A stretch of 64,000 bases of DNA from Aphrocallistes beatrix. Lineage: Eukaryota; Porifera; Hexactinellida; Sceptrulophora; Aphrocallistidae. The notes under the pieces were generated by a model. It did no database searches. It saw nothing but the letters and a program-made list of their open reading frames with translations, and was not told the DNA's origin. Position numbers and translations under genes: made by a program. The stretch is from NCBI GenBank assembly GCA_963281255.1, contig OY725491.1:2790001-2854000 (forward strand), given 5' to 3'. Positions 54,745 through 64,000 of the stretch are shown here, one piece after another (the stretch's first letter is position 1; every line of letters begins with the position of its first letter).

Positions 54745-55185
54745 GAAGGTTAAAATGACAATAATTGTAAAATTTATTGGTGACTAAAAATTAAAGGCCA
54801 AAAAAGGGCGAAGATTATCGGGTTTTTTTGGAAATCAGGAATAAAATGACCAAGTCATAAGTTATCGAAAATCGAGTAGGCTACGTTCATCGCCTAATGA
54901 TATGGAACAAGTCTTGAAATTTTCAAACCTCTATCTCAAAGCAATTTTGACTAAATATTTTTTAAAGACGGTCAAATTTGAAATTTTAAAGTCCAGAGAT
55001 ATGGAGACTTTAAATTTTGATGTTAAGAAGAATGTAAAATGAACAAAAACATTCACAGTCATTTATTCACATTTATACTGAAGATTTAGGTATATTCAAA
55101 CCAAATATTTATGTAAAATAACAAAAGTACACTGAAATCAAAAATTTCTTTCGATGCCTCTAACCCAGAATATTTTGGCAAACCC
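54745..55185 (-). repeat. Family D (TTAA element) fragment
   Basis: Reverse-orientation match to about 36240-36640 of the intact element ('atatggaacaagtcttgaaattttc', 'aaagcaattttgac'). Lies upstream of COMMD3. Confidence 0.6.
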
Positions 55186-55189
55186 TGGA

Positions 55190-56360
55190 ACTTGAAATCC
55201 GTGAGTGAGGAGAAATGAAGTTCATCGCCAACTCTCTAAAAGTCTTGAAAGATTAGTTAACCTTGAATTTACTACCTAATTGTTGGTTAATATGGTTTCC
55301 TGATAAAAATCATGTTTGCTCTCGTTAAGATGGCTGAAAGAAATATAAATGACACGTTTGTACCTTATTAATTCCTACTTATTTGCCTCAGCCTATTTTC
55401 CTGGACAAAATACCCCCGTTTCCATAGCTGCAATTAAGGACTTCCGACATATTGAATCTGTTTTTCAAGAACTTGCTTTAGTATACGACTCTACAGGGTG
55501 GCTCATAAGTTCTGCGCCAAGCTTCATTAGGTATAAAATTTCTTATACTCGAACAATCTTAGTTATTATGATCTTTAAAGATCGTAATTCGAATATTGTC
55601 AATGATTTTAAAAGATTTTTAGAGTCTAAGACCTGGAACTATGTTTTGTATGGTGATTTTTATGAAGAAAAAATGTGTCCTAGCATGCAGCGAAAATCGA
55701 GAATCAGGGCCCACTGCTTTCCAAATGATCATTCTAGAGTATTCAAATTCTAGGAAAAATTGGCTCTCTCATTTTCCTTGAACACTCTAAATTTGTAGAA
55801 TTAAAGGATGTTTATATCAGTACATATTGAGAACCATTTGGATCAGATTTTTGGTGATGTGGAAAAAAGTGCAATTTTGGGTGTTTTTGCTAAATGTACC
55901 TAATTTGATTTAGTGAAATTATAACTTTCTCTCGTTTCTGATAATGAATTCAATGGATTTATAAAATAATTTCATGGTGAATAAAAGGTATCTGGTGCCA
56001 AATCGTCATAGAACATCGATTATGAAGACATTTTTTATAGAAGCAGTGACCTTGATTCTCGATTTTCGCTGCGTGCCAGGACACATTTTTCTCCATAAAA
56101 TTCACCCTACAAAACACAGTTCCAGGTCTTAGACTCGAAAAATCTTTTAAAACCATTAAAAATATTCGAATTACGATCTCTAGACCATAATAACAAGATT
56201 GTTTGAGTATAAAAAAATTAATACCTAATGAAGCTTGTATCAGAACTTATGAGCCACCCTGTAATTCTCAAAACACTAGCAGTCATTCCATATACCCTGA
56301 ACCAAAGAGCATATTAAGGAGTTCATCAATGATTTGGTAACCATTTGACTAATAACTCTT
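55190..56360 (+). pseudogene. Third P-superfamily relic, split by family E
   Basis: Decayed coding for the segment just after the THAP domain and linker: M-A-E-R-N-I, then after a frameshift L-Y-L-I-N-S-Y-L, A-Y-F-P-G-Q-N-T-P, and D-F-R-H-I-E-S-V-F-Q-E. This corresponds to 44205-44350 of the complete element. A family E element interrupts it (55494-56261) and about 100 bp of possible continuation follow. No termini found. Confidence 0.7.
55494..56261. mobile_element. Family E foldback element, copy 3
   Basis: 768 bp between TA dinucleotides; ends CAGGGTGGCTCATAAGTTCT are exact inverses. Palindromic arms as in copies 1 and 2. Confidence 0.88.
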
Positions 56361-56361
56361 G

Positions 56362-57480
56362 AAGTTAAAGTTCCAATTTAAAGTTTAAAGTTCCAATTCT
56401 AAAGTTCCAAGGAAGTAGAAAAGCTAATTAATTGATTATAACGCATACAGCTTCATTTATTCAAATTTCGCATATTTTTATATATGCATAACTTTAATTA
56501 TCGTATACAGTTTTATTAATGTGTTATTTTAAATGGTGCAGAACGTCGATTTTTACGTTTCGCATAATATTTTTAAACCGCTTCCTGCTCTTTGTTTGTT
56601 TGTTTGTGTACTAAATTATGTACAAGAAAATAAATAGTTTGCTCTTAAAGGTTTTAAAGAAGCTGGCATTTTTGATGTTCTTAGTTTTAGATTTAAGGTT
56701 GTTTGGATCACGCAAATATATTCTGTAAGATACATTTGTATGCTAAATATATCAAATCGCACAATATATCAATATGTCAAATCGCACAAATAAAGCAGTT
56801 TATGGTATTTTAGGGCAAATACTATTCAATCTATAATGCTGTAGTACTTAAACCAAACTAGTTGGAGAATTTAGTTCTTGAACCAAAGTCGTTTAGGAGT
56901 ATAAATCATTTGTTAACATGAAGTTTGACTATCGAAATTGGAGCTTATGAACTTATAATAAAGCCACAAGATTGAGAATCAGATAGTTTAATAGCATATT
57001 ATCGATCTAATTTTGCTTGAATTCAGTATGTTTATGATTAACTGCAATAGGAAAATGTAGAGAAAATTTAGTACGAAGTTTTATATAGATAGATTGAGCA
57101 TTCTGTAGATAAAAACAATCTTGGCCGCCTTATCGATTCTATGTCTATTCCTTATGTTGGAATGTATATAGCCAAATGTTGAAAACATCTACTCAACTCC
57201 TGCGCTTGATGCCAGAGCTGAATAATTTAATTCTTGATAGTAAAAGTCATTGATGAACATTGTTCACAATAATATGTGTGATCATTATAATTCGAATAGA
57301 GTCGAGTCTCGTTAATACAAATCAAGGAAAACTTCAAAGCTTGAACGTATTATCCGGGATTCATATTACTCGAAGTTAATTGCATGTATTTGTACAGGCT
57401 GGGGAATCAAACCTTGTTCACTTTAACCGGTATTTTACCTTACCCGTGTTCGTATTAGTGAGAGGCTTCTTTACTTTATT
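56362..57480. other. Intergenic, nothing recognised
   Basis: AT-rich; a (GTTT)n-like run at about 56595-56610. A degraded pogo-like piece is possible at 57296-57470 ('gagtcgagtctcgttaatac ... gtattagtgagag'). Confidence 0.4.
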
Positions 57481-57481
57481 A

Positions 57482-58002
57482 CAGTAGAACCTCTATAAGT
57501 GGGGGAGGTTGGGCCGGCTAGCATGATGATACTCCCCATTCCCCACTTATGATTCCAATTGTAATATTCCCATAAAACAAGCTTGCCTTAGTATTACTAT
57601 GAGAATTCTCTATTCTACTTTCCCTAAAATTTATTATTACTTTCTTACGATTTTTTAATGGTTTATTAAGGGTGTAATGATATGAGAAAGGGTTGATTTG
57701 TGAGGCACGAAATTTCCAGCAAATGGTATAGCACAATCCCAAGTTCCGATTCATCTGTGAACGGTTGTTTTGATTAATATCCAATTTCGCATAGAAAAAC
57801 TCCTATCATATTCCCCACATATAGAGGTTAATCTTAGTGTCGTGAGGTATTATTAGCCTAAAAGTCACCCCCATTCCCCGCATAATGGCACTTCCCCACT
57901 TATGGAGGTTTATCTGTATGGAAATGAGCAAAGATGTCAAAAAATTGCCCCACCTATAGAGGTCCCCCCACATATAGAGACCCACTTATAGAGGTTCTAC
58001 TG
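57482..58002. mobile_element. pogo-type miniature element with CCCCACTTATAG motifs
   Basis: 521 bp; the terminal repeats are perfect inverses over 22 bp (start CAGTAGAACCTCTATAAGTG), TA on each side. The right half has four more CCCCAC(T/A)TATAGAGG-like motifs. The minus-strand frame at 57518-57784 is just its interior. Confidence 0.9.
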
Positions 58003-58077
58003 TATATGATTTAAATCATAATTTTTTATTAATAAAAATCATCATCCTTACTATTAAAACTCGATTAATCTATCTAT

Positions 58078-58087
58078 CTATATATAT

Positions 58088-58173
<86 letters not shown>
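58078..58173. repeat. (TA)n microsatellite after a family A terminus
   Basis: About 40 TA units directly after a family A outer terminus (ACTATTAAAACTCGATTAAT, 58049-58068). Confidence 0.95.
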
Positions 58174-58177
<4 letters not shown>

Positions 58178-58836
58178 ATTTGTCCCCAAATCCTTGGGAT
58201 ATGGGGACAAATCCCTATATCCTTTTAATTGGATAAATTATGTCCCTATATCCCAAAAACATATTCGATCATGGATTTTTGGGTGATCAGTGTGGGTATC
58301 TGATAAAATTTGCATAATGTCGTCTGGTTAAAGTGATGATGTACACTCTATGACATATTTCACTACTGATCAAATCGGACTATGGATTTTGCAGTTGCTT
58401 ACTCATTGAACTTTTGCTGTGTACAAGTTACTTTTCTCATTGTTCATTCTGATTCTTAACCAGGTACTTAAATATAGCATATTTTACTTACCTGCGCTAA
58501 CACACCTTGTCCATTTTTTCGAGTTTTATGAGAAATTTAATCGATAAGTTTTTAATTTAATTTTACAAAATTCTGAGGATGCCATTTTAAGGTGTTAAAA
58601 TTTAATTACAAGTTTCTGAAAAATTAAATGACAATTATTTCATATACCCAAATTCTACAAAACCCCGGCAGGATACCGTTTTTAGTGTGCTTCCTATATA
58701 TAAGTACTATAGTATATAGGAGTGCACACTTCTAAAATGGCAAATGAAGTCCGGCCGGCCGCTGGCCGTGTCCACTGTACAGCCCAGACCAGTAGAGATA
58801 ATGACTTGAAATTTTTATAGAAGCTATGAATATATA

Positions 58837-59321
58837 CACTTCCAGGACAAAAGTATTCGACCACCACAATATTGGCCATACAAATAATACTAAACTGTGT
58901 CTATTTGTTATGGAATATGCATTCGAACTGTGAGAGATATTGTAAATTTGCTTTCATATTCGCAATCTACGTATTCGACTTACCCATTCATTATAGAAGC
59001 TTTCAATTTAATTAACGACGCAAATAGTTGATAATTTTCAATGTGCCACCATGTGCCATTCATCTCCATCATGTATAATGGTGGCAACTTGGGCCAAGTT
59101 GCTCATGGTGCCACAGGCTGAGAATTTACAACCTTGTTGACAATCTATTGAGTTGAAAGCTTCTACGATAGGTAATTCGAATTCGTAGAATACGAATATG
59201 GAATCAAGTGAGCAATATCGCTCACCGTTCGATTGTATAGTAATCCATCATAAGTAGACACAATTTTGTATTATTTGTATGGCCAATATTGTGGTGATCG
59301 AATACTTTTGTCCTGGGACTG
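58837..59321. mobile_element. Tc1-type miniature element
   Basis: 485 bp; ends CACTTCCAGGACAAAAGTAT and the inverse of a CAGTCCCAGGACAAAAGTAT end, TA on each side. Inverted interior arms ('atattggccatacaaataatac'). Closest to the 18288-18644 element. Confidence 0.88.
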
Positions 59322-59459
59322 TATGTAGCTGTGCACCTCGATATATTATTTTTTATATACGCTAAATTGCCACGATAACTGAGCATTTTGTGATATTTTT
59401 GTTTTGCTTACTGTACAATATCTATAAATAGTAGAGACTTCTTATTAGTACCAAAGGTG

Positions 59460-59850
59460 CGAAGTGATGTCATCTAGAACTTATTTCAGCCCCGACCAAA
59501 TCGGACAATGGATTTCAGAGATATTTGCGGTTTAATCTTTTGTCGTGTCATCATCCTAATTAAATATACACAGCTGAATAACTCAAGAACGAGAGGAGAT
59601 AGGAATAGACTTATGATGAATGAAATGTTCAGTGTTGTTGATTCTACAAAGTTAGCATGCATGATAAAGTGATGATGACACATCTAAAATACGCTAATCA
59701 CATTACACCTATTTAATCATTCTTAACTTAATAACTCGAGAACGATAAAGATAGAAATAAACTTATGATGGATGAAATGTTCAGTGTGGATGACTCTACA
59801 GAATTACACTGACGTTATCATGATAAGGTAATGATGACGCAGCACAATAA
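59460..59850. repeat. Tandem duplication, ~150-bp period
   Basis: 'gaacgagaggagataggaatagacttatgatgaatgaaatgttcagtg' (59587-59634) recurs at 59739-59786, each followed by a 'gattctaca..ttagca / ttacac' segment. A looser relative is at about 58320-58400 ('gatcaaatcggactatggatttt'). Non-coding. Confidence 0.65.
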
Positions 59851-60019
59851 TGAAACCCCCGATCTTAAAAATAGAATCCTGAATTTGAATTTTCCGATGG
59901 CCGAAGGCCCGAGTATTGTTTTACAATTTGAACCTTTGGTGCGAAGTGACGATATGAATCGTTAAACAGCCGCAAAGCGGCTGTTTGACAAACGAAGCAC
60001 ATTCCCATCCCGTATGTAA

Positions 60020-61100
60020 ATTTTTAAAAAAGTTTGTTTTGCCATTTTTGGTTCGTATGACGTTATCTTCTGCACATTGTTTGGCAGTGGCCGATGGCCC
60101 TCTGGAGTAACAAGTTGCCCGACGAATTCGGTGTACTAGTATCCAATTCTGCACTTGTCTGGGCGCAATTAAATTTTGGCATCGCGAAGCCGCACACGAA
60201 ATTTATGTAAGCTGTTATGCTGTTGATATGTGAGTTGATGTTGGGAGAGTGTACCAGGATGTCATCCACGTATGTGTGTACATGCGGGGCTCCACATAAA
60301 GTGCAATCCATCAAGTGTTGGTCAGTTTCCTGGCTATTGCGCAGGCCAAAGGCAATTTGTGTCATCTCATAGTGCCCACGTGGCGTCGAGAATGCACTCT
60401 TTGGCTGGTCTCGGTTTTCAATGGGCACAGCCTAATATGCACTCACGCAGTCCAAAGTGGTATACTAGTTGCCATCCCGTAGACAGTGTAAAATATCGCG
60501 AGGATTGGACATTGGGTAGGCACCCTTTCGTGTTTAGTCATTGAGAGCTCGGTAATCGACAACGAATCGTGGCCCTCCATCCTTTTTCTTGAGTATAATC
60601 ACACTACTTTAGGACGAATCGGATGGTCGACATTCCGTTCTTTCATATTTCGGTTACTTGGTTGTCTACCTGTGCCTGCGTTGCAGGTGATACCCGAGTT
60701 GCTTGTGTTTCACCGGCAGGGCATCCTTCGTGTCGATGAAGGGAGTTGCATTTGACATGATGGTCGGTGACTTGGGATTTTTGGTGAACACATCAAAGGG
60801 ATACGAACTGTTTCTTCGCGTCTTCCGGTAGGTCCGGGTTAACTGAGACATTTCGTATGTCACTGCCGTAAGATACCTCTAGTATGCTTCCACAACGTCG
60901 AGTCTTTAAATGCAGCAACAGTTGATCTCCGCCCTCCAGGACCGCACGTGTATCCTTCCAAACCGATCCTATTCGTCCTCGACGACTTTCCCAGTTAAAT
61001 TCTGTAGAGCTGAATTACTTGAGCAAAATATTATCCATGAGTTGTACTTAATTCTGGCAAACACCATACACCTTCCCCATCCGCCTATGTATTAACTGTC
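60020..61100 (-). pseudogene. Ty3/gypsy-type reverse transcriptase relic
   Basis: Minus strand. Upstream part: D-L-P-E-D-A-K-K and N-P-K-S-P-T-I then D-T-K-D-A-L-P-V (the lead-in to RT), in shifted frames. RT proper: I-L-K-K-K-D-G-G-P-R-F-V-V-D-Y-R-A-L-N (about 60545-60600), Y-T-T-L-D (first Asp), S-A-F-S-T-P-R-G-H-Y-E-M, F-G-L-R-N, and Y-V-D-D-I-L (about 60270), the Y-x-D-D box. TAA and two TAG are in frame and a shift follows Y-V-D-D. No LTR, integrase or protease was found, so only the RT core survives. Confidence 0.85.
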
Positions 61101-61140
61101 TAAGCGCAGGTCACGAATCGTTCCAGATCAAAAACAGCGA

Positions 61141-61763
61141 GTCCAGTGCCCGAGTCCAACATCATGATGGTGGTTAGTTATGGTTTGAGTGCTTATAAAG
61201 ATTAATGAAGAAAGGGAGACGGGGATTTTGGTAGGAGTGGGAACATTTCCGAGAATAAGAATTGTTTGTTAGGGGTGAGTAAGTGTTGAAAAGACGCGAA
61301 AGAAATGTTTGGAACCTACGAAAATCTATAATTAATATAATTATACAAAACATTGCTGTACGCGTATATGTTTACTTAATAATTACAGCGTTTTTATAAC
61401 TACGATAATATGTAACAAAGAAATGGCTGCAGCCTCCTGAAACTAATATTAATCATAAACTAATACATGTATTTTGAATCCTCCTTCAAGACACCGGAAT
61501 TGATATTTTCTATTTTACTAGCACGTATTTATCATTTAAATGTAAATTGTGTTATGTTTAGTATCCATAGTAGTAAAGCTTAGTAGTTCTGTTAGTCTTA
61601 TTGAACGTTGATTCGAGTTATAGGACCACCTAGTAAGGTTTAGGTAGTCCATATCTATAAATTAGTAACAAATAGTTTTTTGTTATTTAGTTTGTTTACT
61701 CCATTTTATATTGTAATATTAAAGTTCACTAGTTTGATCGCATCCTATATTGGATACTCATAA
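61141..61763. other. Intergenic, nothing recognised
   Basis: AT-rich sequence between the gypsy and Helitron relics. No inverted ends or motifs seen. Confidence 0.4.
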
Positions 61764-61849
61764 TTGTCCGTAACAATTGTATATTTTCCTTCACTGTCAA
61801 AAACAGAATACTACACCTGTAAGAACCGTAATATGAATATTAAAGCAGG

Positions 61850-62700
61850 AAACAATCCCAAGATTGCTCTCTGTCGCTGCTTAACCTTTCCAGAAATTTC
61901 TCATCAACTCCGTAAAACTAAGTATTGTCGAGTAGAGATTGGTACTTCCCAGACATGAATTTATGAACATCAGATCGTTGGGCACAGAAAACAACACGGA
62001 CTCCATGGGACTGTAGTAAATGTTGCCATTGATCTAGAGGAAACTGTGAAGAAGTTACCCAAAACCTTCAATCAATCTCAAACTATTCATCTTCAATTAT
62101 TCCGTAAAATGTCTTACAAGAAACCTCACCTTGAGACTATTCGAGACTATTATACCTCAGATTGCAGTAACAACCACAAACTGTCTGGTACTCGTATCAG
62201 AACTATTTCGAGAAGGAATTGAACTAACTAATGATTGGATTAAAGAGCTGGTGCTGGTGGACAGGAAGTAGTGCAATTTAGTGTAAATCCATGTGATAAG
62301 CAACATTCAGCTACGACTGATTTAGCTATTTATGGTGAAGAAATGAATGACACTTTACAACCTAAGACTTGGACACTATACTTAATATTTCTAAACAGAA
62401 TAAGCAATCAGATGAATCTGATGACTTACTAAATCAAATTGAAAGTTGATAAATGAGTTAGACAAGTGGGACGAAGAGAAAAATCACCTTTCAATTAATC
62501 CAGGAACTCTAGTCACAATGCTTCTTCTTCCAACAGATAATGTACTAATGAAGATAGCACCAGGAGATGGTAAAAGCAAACCATGGATAAACATGTAGGG
62601 GAACTAGCGTAGCCATGTGTATTCGGCGAAGAGAAGTGACATATTTCTGAAGATATTTCACATGCGAAAAGGCCAGTCTGATATCATGAGGTATGTAATT
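61850..62700 (+). pseudogene. Helitron Rep/helicase protein relic, N-terminal region
   Basis: Reads, across frames: F-M-N-I-R-S-L-G, then G-L-H-G-T-V-V-N-V-A-I-D (about 61995), L-P-K-T-F (about 62053) and R-K-M-S-Y-K-K-P (about 62105). Further on: N-P-G-T-L-V-T (about 62500), I-A-P-G-D-G-K, and D-K-H-V-G-E-L-A-[stop]-P-C-V-F-G (about 62590). This order (H-G-x-V-V-N-V, R-x-S-Y-K, A-P-G-E-G, F/P-x-x-x-x-G) is the conserved region preceding the Rep domain in animal Helitron helicases. Many stops. The Rep HUH motif and the helicase are not in the window. Confidence 0.75.
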
Positions 62701-63016
62701 CATTTGATATAAATATTTTCCTAGTCAAATTATATTACACCATTAAAACTCCATTGAATCGGACATATTGTGAGCATTAAGAATTATGATTTAAACAAAA
62801 ACCGAGGCATTAACAATACAGTTAGTATAATCATCCAAATCTATAATATTACCTTAAATCTTATTCACTTTGTCTAACGAGTCTACTCTTTACTATAATA
62901 ACTACTTTATATCTCCGAGATATTATCGCAGATGTTCTGTGAATATTCCACTTCTATTCTTCAAATACAACCTGATATAATAGCTAGCATTAACAGTACT
63001 GTTGCGTGAGAAATTG

Positions 63017-63101
63017 ACCCCCATGGGAAATGACTCCCCTTGTATATAGGAACCATGGATACTCAATAATTGGGGAGTCATTTTCACATGGGGGTCATAT
63101 T
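63017..63101. repeat. Hairpin: inverted GACCCCCATG repeats
   Basis: GACCCCCATGGGAAATGACT at the left is inverted at the right (GGGGAGTCATTTTCACATGG); the loop is about 37 bp. It looks like a very small foldback element; no target duplication is clear. Confidence 0.7.
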
Positions 63102-63187
63102 CCTACGATAGGTGCGTGAGAAAATGAATCCTCTCTACTATTTAATGTATTGATCATCTTGGTGAATATTTAGTCATCTTAGTGAAT

Positions 63188-63339
63188 ATTTAGTATTCTA
63201 TCACACTATTACAACTTCCTGTGGTGATTTCCTAATTGGAAGGGATGACAATTGCATCTAGAATATTTAGTATTCTATCACACTATTACATCTTCCTGTG
63301 GTGATTTCGTATACTTGCTACGGAACATGTTCCGTAGCA
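63188..63339. repeat. Direct duplication and a 24-bp perfect palindrome
   Basis: 'atatttagtattctatcacactattaca' plus 'cttcctgtggtgatttc' occurs at about 63186-63231 and again at 63263-63309. It is followed at 63316-63339 by a perfect 24-bp palindrome with core GGAACATGTTCC. Confidence 0.8.
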
Positions 63340-63513
63340 TACTTATCATGAGTAATAAAATAAAGAAAATAGGAAAGTATTGGCATATGTTACACAGTGT
63401 TGTTATTGTGTAAATAAACTCATACAATCTGGTACAATATAGTAATAAGTTTATTAACATATTTTAGTTTTTGCAACAATAAATTCTACAGATAACAAAC
63501 ATCATTTTGTAGA

Positions 63514-63956
63514 TTAAATACATAATTCAGGGTGTAGTAAGTAAAACACTGAATTCAGTTTCCCCAAAGTTGTGTTCTTCTCCCATTCTGATATTTTAGG
63601 AGACAGCAGATCATTATACTTGTACCAAACACCATTCTGATATATCATTAAATAGAAATGATTGCCAATAGATAAAGTATATCCTACCAATCTGTAGCAT
63701 AGGGTTCGTTCATTGTTAGCAATATAGATTGACTCATCAATATCACCCATTTTAAGTCGTGTCGAAGTTCATCGAACTTGAGGTCATGAATTAGTGACAA
63801 AAAATGTTCTCCATCTGTATTAGGTGTGAATCCGGTGAATTTTATTGCATTCTCTATGCTAACTTTATTTAAACCAATCAGTGATATTACATTATCTATC
63901 GAACAGGTGTTTACATGTAGGATATCGTTAAATTCCCCTTGCCAAATTGGACACAA
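63514..63956 (-). pseudogene. USP-like cysteine protease domain, one frameshift, edge-truncated
   Basis: Minus strand. W-Q-G-E-F, then V-N-T-C-S-I-D-N (probable catalytic Cys), a helical region and L-S-L-I-H-D-L. Near 63750 a one-base shift joins D-L-K to M-G-D-I-D-E-S-I-Y-I. Then G-N-H-F-Y-L-M-I-Y-Q-N-G-V-W-Y-K-Y-N-D-L (probable catalytic His and Asn/Asp). It ends with TAA/TAG at 63514. The Cys ... G-x-H-F ... W-Y-x-Y-N-D layout fits ubiquitin-specific-protease-like folds that turn up in animal transposons. The start may lie outside the window. A single sequencing or assembly error would restore the frame, so it could be a real gene. Confidence 0.55.
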
Positions 63957-64000
63957 TTTTTCAAGTTCAGACGCGACACCGTGAGAATAGCACTCTTGAG

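Noticed and set aside
57518-57784. Minus-strand 88-codon frame
   Set aside because: Lies wholly inside a miniature element; no motif.
60272-60544. Plus-strand 90-codon frame
   Set aside because: Antisense to the gypsy reverse transcriptase.

Overview
Animal nuclear DNA, AT-rich, with no prokaryotic gene organisation. Spliceosomal GT-AG splice sites are present. Two host genes have animal orthologues (FAM72-like and COMMD3). Almost everything else is transposable-element (TE) sequence of animal type: THAP/P-superfamily, GTF2IRD2/ZBED-type hAT, pogo/Tigger, Tc1/mariner, TTAA-target elements, MULE, Helitron, LINE, gypsy and a tRNA-derived SINE. I read it as a TE-rich invertebrate genome. The phylum cannot be fixed from this window. 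A 200-base run of N (20041-20240) is an assembly gap.

Layout. 1-3.5 kb: a hAT element with a perfect 8-bp target duplication, carrying a TTAA-target element inside its dead transposase. 3.7-4.2 kb: an intact, intronless FAM72-like gene. 4.6-17 kb: pogo/Tigger elements, a SINE, foldback elements, a hAT C-terminal relic and a C48 (Ulp1-like) protease relic. 17-26.8 kb: miniature elements in TA tracts, a GC-richer hAT relic, a Tc1 element and a mariner. 26.9-37.8 kb: copies of a dominant repeat ('family A') interrupted by large palindromic elements, with a three-level nest at 34.1-37.4 kb. 38.1-38.4 kb: a small transposon made of GC-rich hairpins.

40.2-54.4 kb, minus strand: COMMD3 in two exons (111 + 82 codons, 193 aa). 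Both splice sites are intact and the junction is phase 0. The 13.7-kb intron holds a structurally complete P-superfamily element (43394-47226, 32-bp perfect terminal inverted repeats) in antisense orientation, a MULE relic, a second P relic and several miniature elements.

54.7-64 kb: a third P relic, more miniature elements, and relics of a gypsy reverse transcriptase, a Helitron protein and a USP-like cysteine-protease domain at the right edge.

The main story is transposon ecology around two host genes. The P element at 43.4 kb shares its terminal repeats with the ~1-kb palindromic elements elsewhere (28.5, 30.8, 34.3 and 51.2 kb), so those look like its non-autonomous relatives. Family A carries internal TA tracts that have repeatedly received TA-target transposons. 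It also spreads perfect TGACGTCA (CRE/ATF-type) octamers through the window. Every autonomous TE reading frame I could follow is broken by stops, frameshifts or insertions. Gene assignments rest on remembered family motifs read by eye; no database search was possible.
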